NCBI RefSeq assembly: GCF_024298965.1
Contig: NZ_CP085193.1
Location: forward strand, 5,146,001 to 5,210,000
From: Streptomyces rapamycinicus NRRL 5491
GTDB lineage: Bacteria; Actinomycetota; Actinomycetes; Streptomycetales; Streptomycetaceae
Length of the DNA: 64,000 nucleotides
Direction of reading: 5' to 3'
Each line of letters starts with the position of its first letter. Position 1 is the first letter of the stretch. Both the position numbers and the translations under genes were made by a program. The notes under the pieces were generated by a model. It ran no database searches. It saw only the letters and a program-made list of their open reading frames with translations, and was not told where the DNA came from. Shown in pieces: positions 10,518-20,541 of the stretch.

Positions 10518-10925
10518 GGCCGCCCTCCGCAGCTGATGCGCGTCACCTTGAGCCTCCAGGCTGGTACATATCGTCACCTGAGCGATTGACAGCCCCGGAT
10601 GTCTGTCCGAGAGCTTTACCCATCAACCGCCTCCGCACTCTCAACGACGGTCACCCGAAAGAGTTACGGGGTTCGGCGGCCACCTTCGACACTCTACGTG
10701 AGGGCCCGGACACGGAGCAGCTTCGTCGCGCCGGTCGCGTCCTTCGCGCCTCCCCCATAGGGCAGCCCCCGAGGCAGTCCCTTCGGTGGCATTTGGCGAC
10801 CTTGCTTCCAATTTGGTGGTGTGTGTGGCTAGATTCGCAATGAGTCATATTTACATCTACTTACACCGTAGGTGTACGACCCAGGACACAGCGTCCGCAG
10901 CCGATCGCTTCGAGGAGATAAGGCA
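10518..10925. other. bldM-whiD divergent regulatory region
   Basis: About 400 bases separate the two divergent developmental genes. On the bldM side there is a perfect sigma-BldN-type promoter. The whiD-proximal 130 bases are AT-richer (for example AGTCATATTTACATCTACTT) and probably hold the whiD promoter, but I could not fix a -35/-10 pair with confidence. A GACAC motif at 10687-10691 is compatible with, but far too short to prove, a WhiA contact. Confidence 0.6.
10641..10668 (-). promoter_or_regulatory. Sigma-BldN-type promoter of bldM (bldMp1)
   Basis: Read on the minus strand, CGTAAC (10668-10663) and CGTTGA (10646-10641) are separated by exactly 16 bases. This equals the published sigma-BldN consensus for the bldM p1 promoter. 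It lies about 125 bases upstream of the bldM ATG. Confidence 0.85.
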
Positions 10926-11240
10926 ATGGCAGATTTCTCCCGTCTTCCCGGCCCGAATGCCGACCTGTGGGACTGGCAGCTCCTGGCCGCGTGTCGCGGG
11001 GTCGACAGCTCGCTCTTCTTCCACCCGGAGGGGGAGCGCGGCGCTGCCCGCAGCGCACGCGAGATGTCGGCGAAAGAGGTGTGCATGCGCTGCCCGGTAC
11101 GGGCGCAGTGCGCGGCCCACGCCCTTGCCGTACGCGAGCCCTACGGAGTGTGGGGAGGGCTGACCGAGGACGAGCGCGAGGAGCTCATGGGGCGGGCACG
11201 GCATCGCGCGGTCGCCGGTACGGGAGCCCCGGGATCCTGA
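10926..11240 (+). CDS. whiD: WhiB-like iron-sulfur protein WhiD
   Basis: A 104-residue WhiB-family protein needed for spore maturation. The four [4Fe-4S] ligands are Cys23, Cys53, Cys56 and Cys62 (AACRG, EVCMRCPVRAQC), the spacing known for WhiD. They are followed by the family turn motif GVWGGLTEDER, which contacts region 4 of the principal sigma factor. The ATG at 10926 follows GAGGAG with eight bases of spacing, and the product begins MADFSRLPGPNADLW like the S. coelicolor protein. The C-terminal tail after GRARHR is variable and shorter than I remember for S. coelicolor. It is divergent from bldM, the usual arrangement. Confidence 0.97.
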   Translation: MADFSRLPGPNADLWDWQLLAACRGVDSSLFFHPEGERGAARSAREMSAKEVCMRCPVRAQCAAHALAVREPYGVWGGLTEDEREELMGRARHRAVAGTGAPGS

Positions 11241-11331
11241 TCAACGGCCTGAGCACGGCCAACTGAAGAAACGTTCCTCCTGTCACCGCCCGGCGCATCC
11301 GCGGACGGCCGCGGGGTGGTGCGCGCGCCGC

Positions 11332-12252
11332 TCACCTGCGGGCGGCCCGCTCCAGCCGGTCCAGTGTCGCCGCCACCGCCGGGACGCGGGCGAGGTCGGG
11401 CAGGGTCAGCGCCACCACTTCCCGCCGCACCGCCGGTTCCACCTCCAGCGTCGTGGCGCCCTTGGTCCGCACCGACTCCAGCGCCAGCTCGGGCAGCACC
11501 GCGACCCCCAGCCCGGCCCCGACCAGGCCGACGACCGTCGGATAGTCGTCCGTCGCGAAGTCGATGCGCGGCGTGAAGCCCGCGGACTCGCACACCTCCA
11601 CCAGATGCCCCCGGCAGCGCGGACAGCCCGCGATCCACGGCTCCCCGGCCAGCTCGGCGATCCCCACCGCCCCGGCGCCCGCCAGCTTGTGCCCCTCCGG
11701 CACCACGCCCACCAGCCGATCGCTCAGCAGCGGCCGCAGGACCAGGTCGTCCCACTCGCCGCCGCCTCCCGAGGCCGCCTCCGCCTCCGCGCTCACCTGC
11801 GGATACCGGAAGGCCAGCGCGATCTCGCAGTCGCCCGAGCGCAGCATCTCCACCGAGCCCGGCGGCTCGGCCTCCACGAGCGAGACCCGCGTCCCGGGGT
11901 GCGCCGCGCGCATCTCGGCGAGCGCCATGGGCACCAGGGTCGAGCTGCCGCTGGGGAAGGACACCAGCCGCACCCGGCCCGAGCGCAGCCCGGCGATCGC
12001 CGCGACCTCCTCCTCGGCGGCGGTCAGCCCGGCCAGGATCCCGCCGGCGTGCCGCACCAGCGCCCGGCCCGCCTCGGTCAGCCGCATCTCCCGTCCGCTG
12101 CGGATCAGCAGCGGGGTGCCCGCGGCGCCCTCCAGGGCCTTCATCTGCTGGCTGACGGCGGGCTGGGTGCAGCCGAGCTCACGGGCGGCGGCGGAGAAGG
12201 AGCCGGTGGCGGCCACCGCGCGCAGCACCCTGAGATGGCGGGCCTCGATCAT
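11332..12252 (-). CDS. LysR-family transcriptional regulator
   Basis: A 306-residue regulator. The N-terminal winged helix (residues 1-60) is typical: MIEARHLRVLRAVAATGSF, AARELGCTQPAVSQQMKALE. The rest is a periplasmic-binding-protein-like effector domain of two lobes (RVRLVSFPSGSSTLVP; PLLSDRLVGVVPEGH). The effector is unknown. It is divergent from the MOSC gene with about 80 bases between starts, so it may regulate that gene and itself from the shared region; this is inferred from layout only. Confidence 0.88.
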   Translation of the reverse strand: MIEARHLRVLRAVAATGSFSAAARELGCTQPAVSQQMKALEGAAGTPLLIRSGREMRLTEAGRALVRHAGGILAGLTAAEEEVAAIAGLRSGRVRLVSFPSGSSTLVPMALAEMRAAHPGTRVSLVEAEPPGSVEMLRSGDCEIALAFRYPQVSAEAEAASGGGGEWDDLVLRPLLSDRLVGVVPEGHKLAGAGAVGIAELAGEPWIAGCPRCRGHLVEVCESAGFTPRIDFATDDYPTVVGLVGAGLGVAVLPELALESVRTKGATTLEVEPAVRREVVALTLPDLARVPAVAATLDRLERAARR

Positions 12253-12331
12253 GCCTTGAGCATAAGGGACCCTTGGGTACGGCCCGGGATATTACGTCGA
12301 CGCTTTGACCTCACTGTCCTACGGTGCGGTC

Positions 12332-13018
12332 ATGCCGCATACTCCACGCCCCTCAACCGTCCTCACCGTGAACATCGGCCGCGCGATGCCGAGCGCCCAC
12401 ACCGACTGCCCCGCAGGCACCGGTATCGACAAGCGGCCCGTCGACCGCCCGGTGCGGGTCGCGGCCCCCGGGCCGAAGGGCCGGGCCGGAAGCGGTCTGG
12501 CCGGTGACTCGGTCTGCGACCTCCGCCACCACGGCGGCGACGACCAGGCCGTCTACGCCTACGCCCGGGAGGACCTCAACGTCTGGGAGCGGGAGCTGGC
12601 CCGCGAGCTGGCCAACGGAGCCTTCGGCGAGAACCTCACCACCAGCGGTATCGACGTCAACGGCGCGCTCGTCGGCGAGCGCTGGCGAGTGGGGAGCGAA
12701 CTGCTGCTGGAGGTGACCTCACCGCGGATCCCGTGCCGTACGTTCGCCGGGTGGCTGGGCGAGCGGGGGTGGCTCAAGCGGTTCACCCAGGCCGCCGTCC
12801 CGGGTGCGTATCTGCGGGTGATCGAGCCCGGCGAGATCCGCTCGGGCGACTCCGTCGAGATCGTGCACCGGCCCGACCACGAGGTGACGGTCGAGTTCCT
12901 CTTCCGCGCCGAGACCACGGAGCGGGAGCTGCTCCCGAGGGTGCTGGCGGCCGGTGACGCGCTGCATCCGGAGGTGCGGAAGACCGCCCTGAAGTACCGG
13001 TCCGCGAAGGCGAGCTGA
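12332..13018 (+). CDS. MOSC-domain protein (YiiM-like)
   Basis: A 228-residue protein with a MOSC beta-barrel. Visible are the CDLRHHGGDDQAVYAY segment, FGENLTTSGID, and SPRIPCRTFAGWLG with the conserved cysteine that receives sulfur or binds the molybdenum cofactor in this family. YiiM-type proteins act with the cofactor in detoxifying N-hydroxylated base analogues in E. coli, but a stand-alone actinobacterial MOSC protein could also serve in sulfur transfer; the substrate is open. The ATG at 12332 was chosen because the MOSC fold starts with VLTVNIGRA shortly after it. A LysR gene is divergent, and an SDR follows on the same strand 97 bases on. Confidence 0.85.
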   Translation: MPHTPRPSTVLTVNIGRAMPSAHTDCPAGTGIDKRPVDRPVRVAAPGPKGRAGSGLAGDSVCDLRHHGGDDQAVYAYAREDLNVWERELARELANGAFGENLTTSGIDVNGALVGERWRVGSELLLEVTSPRIPCRTFAGWLGERGWLKRFTQAAVPGAYLRVIEPGEIRSGDSVEIVHRPDHEVTVEFLFRAETTERELLPRVLAAGDALHPEVRKTALKYRSAKAS

Positions 13019-13115
13019 CGGAAGCGGACTGACGGAAGCGCTCATTCCGGCGCAGATCGCTCGCGGTGCCGCTCGGCGGTCCGCCGGGGCCTGCCACGGC
13101 CGATAACGTGCGCGT

Positions 13116-13889
13116 ATGACGACTGCATTGATTACCGGAACCACCGCGGGCATCGGCGCCGCCTTCGCGGGCCGGCTCGCCGCCGACGGGCACAATCTGG
13201 TGCTCGTCGCACGCGACGAGAAGCGGCTGCGGGAGCAGGCGGCGGATCTCCACGACCGGCACGGCGTGGAGGCGGACGTGCTGGTGGCGGACCTCTCCGA
13301 GGATGACGGGATCGCTGCGGTCGAGGCCCGGCTGAAGGACCGTACTCACCCGGTCGATCTGCTCGTCAACAACGCCGGTTTCGGCAACCGCGCCCGCTAT
13401 CTGGATGTGCCGATCGCCGATGAGCTGCGGATGCTGAAGCTGCACTGCGAGGCGGTGCTGCGGCTGACCAGCGCGGGGGCCACGACGATGCGGGACCGGG
13501 GGCGCGGCGGGGTGATCAATGTGGCGTCGGTCGCGGCCTTCTTCCCGCGCGGGACGTACGGGGCGAGCAAGGCGTGGGTCGTGCAGTTCACGCAGGGCGC
13601 GGCGAAGGACCTGGCCAGCTCGGGGGTGCGGCTGATGGCGCTGTGCCCGGGGTTCGTCCGTACGGAGTTCCACGCGCGGGCGGGGATCAAGGACACCAGC
13701 GTGCCGAGCTGGATGTGGCTGGACCCGGACCGGCTGGTCACGGCGGCGCTGAAGGATTTCGCCCGGGGCAAGTCGCTGTCCATCCCGGACCCGCGCTACA
13801 AGGCGATGTCGAGCCTGGCGAAGCTGGCCCCGCGCTCGGCCCTCTCCTCCATCTCCTCCAAGGTCGGCCGCCCCCCGGCGAAGGGGTAG
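13116..13889 (+). CDS. Short-chain dehydrogenase/reductase
   Basis: A 257-residue classical SDR. The cofactor loop is TGTTAGIGAAFA, the structural motif NNAGFGN, and the catalytic Ser and Tyr-x3-Lys lie in NVASVAAFFPRGTYGASKAW. An Arg in the first beta-alpha unit (VARDEKRL) suggests NADP(H) preference. It resembles the broad group of oxidoreductases annotated as SDR family acyl- or keto-reductases; no substrate can be read from the sequence. It ends just before a strong terminator shared with groEL1. Confidence 0.88.
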   Translation: MTTALITGTTAGIGAAFAGRLAADGHNLVLVARDEKRLREQAADLHDRHGVEADVLVADLSEDDGIAAVEARLKDRTHPVDLLVNNAGFGNRARYLDVPIADELRMLKLHCEAVLRLTSAGATTMRDRGRGGVINVASVAAFFPRGTYGASKAWVVQFTQGAAKDLASSGVRLMALCPGFVRTEFHARAGIKDTSVPSWMWLDPDRLVTAALKDFARGKSLSIPDPRYKAMSSLAKLAPRSALSSISSKVGRPPAKG

Positions 13890-13912
13890 CCGTCCGGCGG
13901 AACCGGAACACA

Positions 13913-13949
13913 CGAAGGCGCGGCCGCCCGTCGGGCGGCCGCGCCTTCG
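13913..13949. terminator. Bidirectional hairpin terminator
   Basis: An 18-bp perfect stem (CGAAGGCGCGGCCGCCCG and its complement) with a single-base nominal loop sits between the convergent stops of the SDR gene and groEL1. Confidence 0.85.
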
Positions 13950-13976
13950 CGCTGCTTATGGCAGAACGCCGGCGCG

Positions 13977-15676
<1,700 letters not shown>

Positions 15677-15696
15677 CATAGGCAAAACTTCGGTGA

Positions 15697-16005
15697 TTAC
15701 TTCTCGACGATCGCGAGAACGTCGCGAGCCGAGAGGACGAGGTACTCCTCGCCGCTGTACTTCACCTCGGTGCCGCCGTACTTGCTGTAGAGCACGACGT
15801 CACCGACGGAGACGTCGAGCGGAAGGCGCTTGCCGTCCTCGAAGCGGCCCGGGCCCACGGCCAGGACGACGCCCTCCTGGGGCTTTTCCTTGGCGGTGTC
15901 CGGAATGACCAGGCCCGAAGCCGTGGTCTGCTCGGCGTCGAGCGGCTGGACCACAATGCGGTCCTCGAGCGGCTTGATGGCAACCTTGGAGCTGGTGGTC
16001 GTCAC
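15697..16005 (-). CDS. groES: Co-chaperonin GroES
   Basis: A 102-residue Hsp10 that caps the GroEL ring. The family pattern is complete: [21 protein letters not shown] (split here only by my reading, starting near residue 8), then [19 protein letters not shown], then [17 protein letters not shown] and [12 protein letters not shown] at the end. It is the first gene of the groES-groEL1 operon. Two CIRCE operators and a vegetative-type promoter lie 100-175 bases upstream, so HrcA repression and heat induction are expected. Confidence 0.97.
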   Translation of the reverse strand: MTTTSSKVAIKPLEDRIVVQPLDAEQTTASGLVIPDTAKEKPQEGVVLAVGPGRFEDGKRLPLDVSVGDVVLYSKYGGTEVKYSGEEYLVLSARDVLAIVEK

Positions 16006-16107
16006 GATCCGACCTCCCCCTTCGGAGATCTCACGGGGTCAACTGTCTGAGGTGGCGACCAGGTGGATCCGTCGTCGCGGGTGCCGGACCTGCCCGTCGC
16101 TGTATAC

Positions 16108-16134
16108 CTGGCACTCATCGGTCCCGAGTGCCAG
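16108..16134. promoter_or_regulatory. CIRCE operator (promoter-distal side, over the start region)
   Basis: CTGGCACTC-N9-GAGTGCCAG, a perfect 9-9-9 inverted repeat of the HrcA-binding type. It is placed just downstream of the -10 element, where bound HrcA would block initiation. Confidence 0.9.
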
Positions 16135-16139
16135 CCTCG

Positions 16140-16168
16140 ACATTATGACGCGGTTAGCACTCAGTCAA
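16140..16168 (-). promoter_or_regulatory. groES-groEL1 promoter
   Basis: On the minus strand, TTGACT (16168-16163) and TAATGT (16145-16140) are separated by 17 bases, a good principal-sigma promoter. Its -35 lies inside one CIRCE and the other CIRCE follows the -10. Confidence 0.75.
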
Positions 16169-16180
16169 CTAGAGTGCCAA
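16154..16180. promoter_or_regulatory. CIRCE operator (overlapping the -35)
   Basis: TTAGCACTC-N9-GAGTGCCAA, matching the CIRCE consensus at all but one base of the right arm. It overlaps the -35 of the groES promoter. Confidence 0.95.
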
Positions 16181-16236
16181 GCGACGTGGTGGCGGGCTCC
16201 GCGCGGCTCTCTCCGGGGCCGTCCCGCGGAGGGCCC

Positions 16237-17322
16237 TCATACGTAGTCCTCCAGCCGTCCGATCGTGAAGCCCTGGGCCTGGATCGCCCGCACCAGCCCC
16301 GTGATCCACTCGGTCATCGACTGGCCCTCGAGCTGCTCCGGCCCCCGGAAGTGCGCGAGCACGATGTCCCCCGGCAGCAGATGATCGCCGGAGCGGTAGG
16401 CCAGCCCGTGGGTCTCCATCTCGGCGCGCCACAGCACCACCGTCCGCACCCCGCAGAAGGACGCCGCCCGCAGGGTCGTGTCGTCGTACTCCCCGAAAGG
16501 GGGACGGAAGAGCTTCGGCTGTTGACCGAAGCGGTGCCACAGGATGTCGCGCTGGCCGCAGATCTCCCGCACCTGGTCGTCGTAGGCCATACCGGCCAGG
16601 CTGGGATGGGTCAGGGTGTGGTTCTCCATGGGGTTGCCGAGCAGGCGCAACTGGTCGAAGTAGTCGTAGTGGGTCCCGATCACGTTGTCCGTCAGGAACC
16701 CGGTGAACGGCAGCCCGAGCTCGCGGGCCTGCTCCACGAAGCGCGGGTCCTTCTCGATCCCGTCGTCGATCGTCACGAAGACCACCCGCCGATCGGTCGG
16801 CACCCGCCGCACGATCGGCGGCAGCCCCCACTGCTGCGGCCCCGACCGCCCGAGCGCGGGCTTGACGTCGGGCGGGGCCGGGGGCCGCGCCAGCGGCCGG
16901 TCCAGCCCCCAGCGGCGGTAGGCGTCGGACGCGCCCGTCAGGGCCGAGCCGGGCGGCCCGGCGGGCGGGGCGGACGCCGGGGCGTCGCCGGAGGGCGACA
17001 CGGCCTGGGCCCGGCCGTCCTGGGCCCGGCCGCCCTCGGCCCCTCCGTCGTCACCCTCGTAACCCTCGTCTCCCTCGTAACCCTCGTACCCCGGCCCGGA
17101 CGACTCCGGTGGCCGCTGCTCCGGCTCCCGTCCGGACGGCGGCCGCGACGCCGCCGAGGGCGGGTCGTCCAGCCGGGCGGCGAGGGAGGCCGGTGGCATG
17201 GGAGCGCCGTGGCGGGAGCCGGTGTGCGGCTCGGGGGCGGCGGCGAGGGATCCGCAGGCCGTGAGCACGGCCGCCGCGCCGACGAGAACCAGACAGCGAG
17301 GAAAACCAGTCTTGATCATCAT
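16237..17322 (-). CDS. Polysaccharide deacetylase family lipoprotein
   Basis: A 361-residue exported protein. The N-terminus is a lipoprotein signal (RCLVLVGAAAVLTACGS, lipobox LTAC), followed by about 110 Pro/Gly-rich linker residues and a NodB-type catalytic domain. NodB motifs are visible as VFVTIDDG (Asp-Asp), NHTLTHPSLAG (metal-binding His pair) and RPPFGEYD. The enzyme is likely to remove acetyl groups from a cell-wall or surface sugar. The start is either of two adjacent ATG codons at 17322/17319; both have weak ribosome-binding sites. The linker DNA contains imperfect TCGTAACCC-like repeats near 17050-17095. Divergent from the methyltransferase gene. Confidence 0.88.
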   Translation of the reverse strand: MMIKTGFPRCLVLVGAAAVLTACGSLAAAPEPHTGSRHGAPMPPASLAARLDDPPSAASRPPSGREPEQRPPESSGPGYEGYEGDEGYEGDDGGAEGGRAQDGRAQAVSPSGDAPASAPPAGPPGSALTGASDAYRRWGLDRPLARPPAPPDVKPALGRSGPQQWGLPPIVRRVPTDRRVVFVTIDDGIEKDPRFVEQARELGLPFTGFLTDNVIGTHYDYFDQLRLLGNPMENHTLTHPSLAGMAYDDQVREICGQRDILWHRFGQQPKLFRPPFGEYDDTTLRAASFCGVRTVVLWRAEMETHGLAYRSGDHLLPGDIVLAHFRGPEQLEGQSMTEWITGLVRAIQAQGFTIGRLEDYV

Positions 17323-17399
17323 CACATAAGCGATCTTCGGCCCGAGGGGGCGCATATGCGCGCCGTGCGCGGGCGAATGCGCTCGCGGGAGCGGGGAGA

Positions 17400-18620
17400 A
17401 TGGGCCATGTGGACGTTGACGCCTTCGACTCACTGCTCGGCGACGAGGGGCAGGCGCTGCTCTCCGCGCTCCGCGACTACGACCCGGCGAAGGAACTCGC
17501 CACCGCGACGCGGCTGCGCCGCGACCATCCCCCGGCGCTGGTCTCGGCGGCCCTGACCCAGGCCACGCTGCGGCAGCGGGCAGTGGCCAAATTCGGCCCC
17601 GAGGACGCGCACCGCATGTACTTCACGCCGAACGGCGTCGAGCAGTCCACCCGCACCTCCGTGGCCGCGTACCGCGCCTCCCGCTTCGCGGAGTTCGGCG
17701 TCCGCCGCATGGCCGATCTGTGCTGCGGCATCGGCGGCGACGCGATCGCGCTCGCCCGCGCCGGGATCTCCGTACTCGCCGTCGATCGCGACCCGCTGAC
17801 CTGCGCCGTCACCCGCGCCAACGCCGAGGCGCTCGGCCTGGCCGAGCTCATCGAGGTCCGCTGCGCCGATGTCACCGAGGTCGACACCCGGGACTTCGAC
17901 GCGGTCTTCGTCGACCCGGCCCGGCGCGGCGGCCGGGGCCGCGTCTTCGACCCCGAGGCGTACTCCCCGCCCCTCTCCTGGGCCATCGAGGCCGCCCGCA
18001 CCACTCCGCGCGCCGCCCTCAAGATCGCCCCCGGCGTGCCGCACGAGGCGGTCCCCGAGGACGCGGAGGCCGAGTGGATCTCGGACCACGGCCATGTGAA
18101 GGAGGCCGTCCTGTGGTTCGGCACCGCCCGCCCCGGGCTGCGCCGCGCCACGCTGCTGCCGAGCGGCCACTCCCTCATCGGCACCCCGCACCTCCCCGAC
18201 CCCGAGCCCGGCGCGGTCGGCCGCTGGCTCTACGAACCGGACGGCGCCGTCATCCGCGCCCATCTCGTGGCCGATGTCGCGGCCCGTGTCGGCGGCCGTC
18301 TGATCGACCCGACGATCGCCTACATCACGACGGACGAACTGCGCCCGACGCCGTTCGCGACCGCGTACGAGATCACGGATGTGCTGCCGTTCAACCTGAA
18401 GAAGCTCAAGGCGCTGCTGCGGGAGCGGGAGGTCGGCGTCGCGACCATCAAGAAGCGCGGTTCGGCGGTCGAGCCGGAGCAGCTGCGCAAGAAGCTGCGG
18501 CTCGAAGGGGGGAACGCCTGCACGATCGTGCTGACGCGTTCGGCGGGCTCCCCCACGATGCTGCTGGGCCACCCGGCCCAGGCCCTGTCCGGCGGCTCGG
18601 TGACGCCTGCGGCGGGCTGA
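17400..18620 (+). CDS. Class I SAM-dependent methyltransferase with THUMP-like C-terminal domain
   Basis: A 406-residue protein. The SAM-binding core is seen as MADLCCGIGGDAIALARAGI and AVDRDPLTC, and FVDPARRGGRGR is the DPAR-type loop that follows strand 4. The C-terminal part (LPFNLKKLKALL, VGVATIKKRGSAVEPEQLRKKL) matches the THUMP-like domain of a family annotated as class I methyltransferases in actinobacteria. The KRG-rich tail suggests an RNA substrate, but no target is established. The ATG at 17400 follows GGGAGCGGGGAG. It is divergent from the deacetylase gene with 77 bases between starts. Confidence 0.82.
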   Translation: MGHVDVDAFDSLLGDEGQALLSALRDYDPAKELATATRLRRDHPPALVSAALTQATLRQRAVAKFGPEDAHRMYFTPNGVEQSTRTSVAAYRASRFAEFGVRRMADLCCGIGGDAIALARAGISVLAVDRDPLTCAVTRANAEALGLAELIEVRCADVTEVDTRDFDAVFVDPARRGGRGRVFDPEAYSPPLSWAIEAARTTPRAALKIAPGVPHEAVPEDAEAEWISDHGHVKEAVLWFGTARPGLRRATLLPSGHSLIGTPHLPDPEPGAVGRWLYEPDGAVIRAHLVADVAARVGGRLIDPTIAYITTDELRPTPFATAYEITDVLPFNLKKLKALLREREVGVATIKKRGSAVEPEQLRKKLRLEGGNACTIVLTRSAGSPTMLLGHPAQALSGGSVTPAAG

Positions 18621-19128
18621 TCCCCTCCCCGCGGCACCGATATGCGGCTCCGCCGCGTGGGGGGGGACCGCCCCGGGCCCCGGCCGGGCGCCGCGGATAC
18701 GCGCGGGCGTCACCTGCGGCGGGCGTTCCCCACCCCGCCCCTTCCCGAAACTGGGACCCCGCCCCAGACCCCGGCCGGTGAGCCGATCGCGCCGACGGTC
18801 GGCACCTAGCCCCGGGGTCCAGGGGCGGGGCAAAGCCGGGGGCTCCGTCCGGACCCCGGCCGGGCGACCCGGATACGCGCGGGCGTCCGCCCGGTCATCC
18901 GCCGCGTCGGCGTGCCCGCCGCGGCGTGCCGCCTGCGGCGAGCTGCGGGGTGGGGGAAAGATCCGCCGAGCACGGTGGGGAATTCCCTAAATCCGATTCC
19001 ACTTCATGAGGGGCCTCGCGCCCCGGGGGTTACGGTCAACACCTCGAGGGTTACGGTCAACGCGTCGGGAGTTACGGCAACGCGTCGACGTGACAGCGCG
19101 TTTGGGCCCGACGAAAGAGCGTGTGAGT
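18621..19128. other. GC-rich intergenic region with repeated segments
   Basis: No gene is supported here. The region contains GGGGCTCCG/CCCCGCCCC-type blocks common between Streptomyces genes, and an 18-base direct repeat (CGGATACGCGCGGGCGTC) at 18694-18711 and 18870-18887, each preceded by CCCCGGCCGGGCG. The last 100 bases hold the three 21-bp-spaced repeats listed separately. Confidence 0.6.
19029..19081 (+). promoter_or_regulatory. Three direct repeats at 21-bp spacing, probable operator
   Basis: GTTACGGTCAAC occurs at 19029-19040 and 19050-19061, and GTTACGGCAAC (one base shorter) at 19071-19081. Starts are exactly 21 bases apart, two helical turns, so a bound protein would occupy the same face three times. 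The last repeat ends 47 bases before the ATG of the acyltransferase gene. Confidence 0.6.
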
Positions 19129-20541
19129 ATGACGGCTTCCGCCGCCGAGAGCGACGCCAAGCGATCGTTCACCGTGTGTGCCGGAGAGGCGACCGGTGAC
19201 CGCATACGGCTGAGCGTCTACGACATGCTCATCGGCACGGTCTACACGCCCCGCGCCTTTTTCTACCGGGAGACGCTCGACGGCGAGGCGCTGCGCGCCT
19301 CCCTCGGCCGGACACTGCGTAACTTCCCCGTCCTTTCGGGCCGCATGAAGAAGGACCCCGACGGCGGTCTCAGTGTGCTCTGCGACGACTCGGGCGTGCG
19401 CTTCGTCGAGGCGCACGCATCCGTGCCCATGCCGGACTACGGGCCCCGTCACACGGCGAAAAAGGAACTGAACCGCCATCTCAGTCACGCCATGCCGTTC
19501 TGGGTGGTGGACCGCGATACGCCGCTTTTCACGGTGAAGCTCACCCAGATGAAAGGCGGCGGCTCCATCCTGGGGCTCACGATGAACCACGCCGTGGGCG
19601 ACGGATACAGCTATATGAGTTTCCTGGAGGCCTGGTCGCACGAGCACCGGGGCCTCGGATACGCCAAGCCCAGCCATGACCGCGGGGTCATCGACACGCT
19701 CGCCGCCTCGGCCTCCGGTGACGCCCTTACGGGTGGCCTGACGGGCGGTGCCCATCTCACGGTCACCGGGCGCGGCCAGAAGACCGCCTTCGTGGGGCGC
19801 GTCCTGCGGGGCAGCCTCGGCAGTGTGACGACGGTGACCACCCGCTTCACCGGCGCCGAGCTGACCGCCATGAAGGACGCCGCGATGGCCGACCTGGCGG
19901 GCACGGACCGGTGGGTGTCGACCAATGACGCGCTCACCGCCCATCTGTGGAAAGTGCTCGGCGCATTGCGCGACCGACCCGATGCGAGCGAGGAAAGGCT
20001 CGGCCTCATCGCCGACTTCCGTTCGTTCGTCGGCGCGGACGTACCGGATGACTACTGGGGCAACGCCGTCACCAACACCCGGCCCGGAATGACCGCCGCC
20101 GAACTCCGCTCCCGCCCGCTCGGCGAGGTCGCCGCGGCGATCCGCGCGGGCTATGCCGAGAACACGGAGGAGCGAATCCGCGAGGAAGCGGCGTTCCTGT
20201 GCGCCGAGCGCGACGCGGGGCGCCTCAAGCGGGTCATGTCCACCATGGGCCTGAACGCGTTCGACAACACCATCGCGATCAACAACTGGTCGAAGCTGCC
20301 CTTCTATCGCATCGACTTCGGGCAGGGCGCCCCGTTCTGGTACGACTTCTCCCTCATCCCCATTCCCTGGACCGTGCATATCGCGCCGACCCCGGCCGAC
20401 CAGGACGGCGGCCGCGATGTGCACATCGCGCTGCCCCGCACCCAGGTCCGGGCCCTTCAGGAGCCGTCCTGGGTCGGGCGGTTCCACCGTTACGCGGATT
20501 CCGGCGAGGCATTTCCGCTGACCTTCGCCGCGGCCGGTTAA
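19129..20541 (+). CDS. BAHD-like (transferase-family) acyltransferase
   Basis: A 470-residue protein with the two hallmarks of the plant/fungal BAHD acyltransferases: the catalytic HxxxD as MNHAVGDGYSY near residue 155, and a DFGWG-like motif as IDFGQGAPFWYD near residue 405. The overall length and order (an N-terminal RNFPVLSGRM, then HxxxD, then the late DFG motif) also fit that fold. Such enzymes move an acyl group from acyl-CoA to a hydroxyl or amine of a small molecule. The family is uncommon in bacteria, so a specialised-metabolism role is possible but unproven. The ATG at 19129 follows GAAAGAG; an in-frame extension to 19006 would run through the direct repeats. Its stop overlaps that of the facing ATPase gene. 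Confidence 0.72.
   Translation: MTASAAESDAKRSFTVCAGEATGDRIRLSVYDMLIGTVYTPRAFFYRETLDGEALRASLGRTLRNFPVLSGRMKKDPDGGLSVLCDDSGVRFVEAHASVPMPDYGPRHTAKKELNRHLSHAMPFWVVDRDTPLFTVKLTQMKGGGSILGLTMNHAVGDGYSYMSFLEAWSHEHRGLGYAKPSHDRGVIDTLAASASGDALTGGLTGGAHLTVTGRGQKTAFVGRVLRGSLGSVTTVTTRFTGAELTAMKDAAMADLAGTDRWVSTNDALTAHLWKVLGALRDRPDASEERLGLIADFRSFVGADVPDDYWGNAVTNTRPGMTAAELRSRPLGEVAAAIRAGYAENTEERIREEAAFLCAERDAGRLKRVMSTMGLNAFDNTIAINNWSKLPFYRIDFGQGAPFWYDFSLIPIPWTVHIAPTPADQDGGRDVHIALPRTQVRALQEPSWVGRFHRYADSGEAFPLTFAAAG

Noticed and set aside
19006..19128. N-terminal extension of the BAHD-like protein
   Set aside because: The extension is read through 21-bp repeats giving Arg-rich 7-residue repeats, lacks a ribosome-binding site and has no counterpart in the fold.
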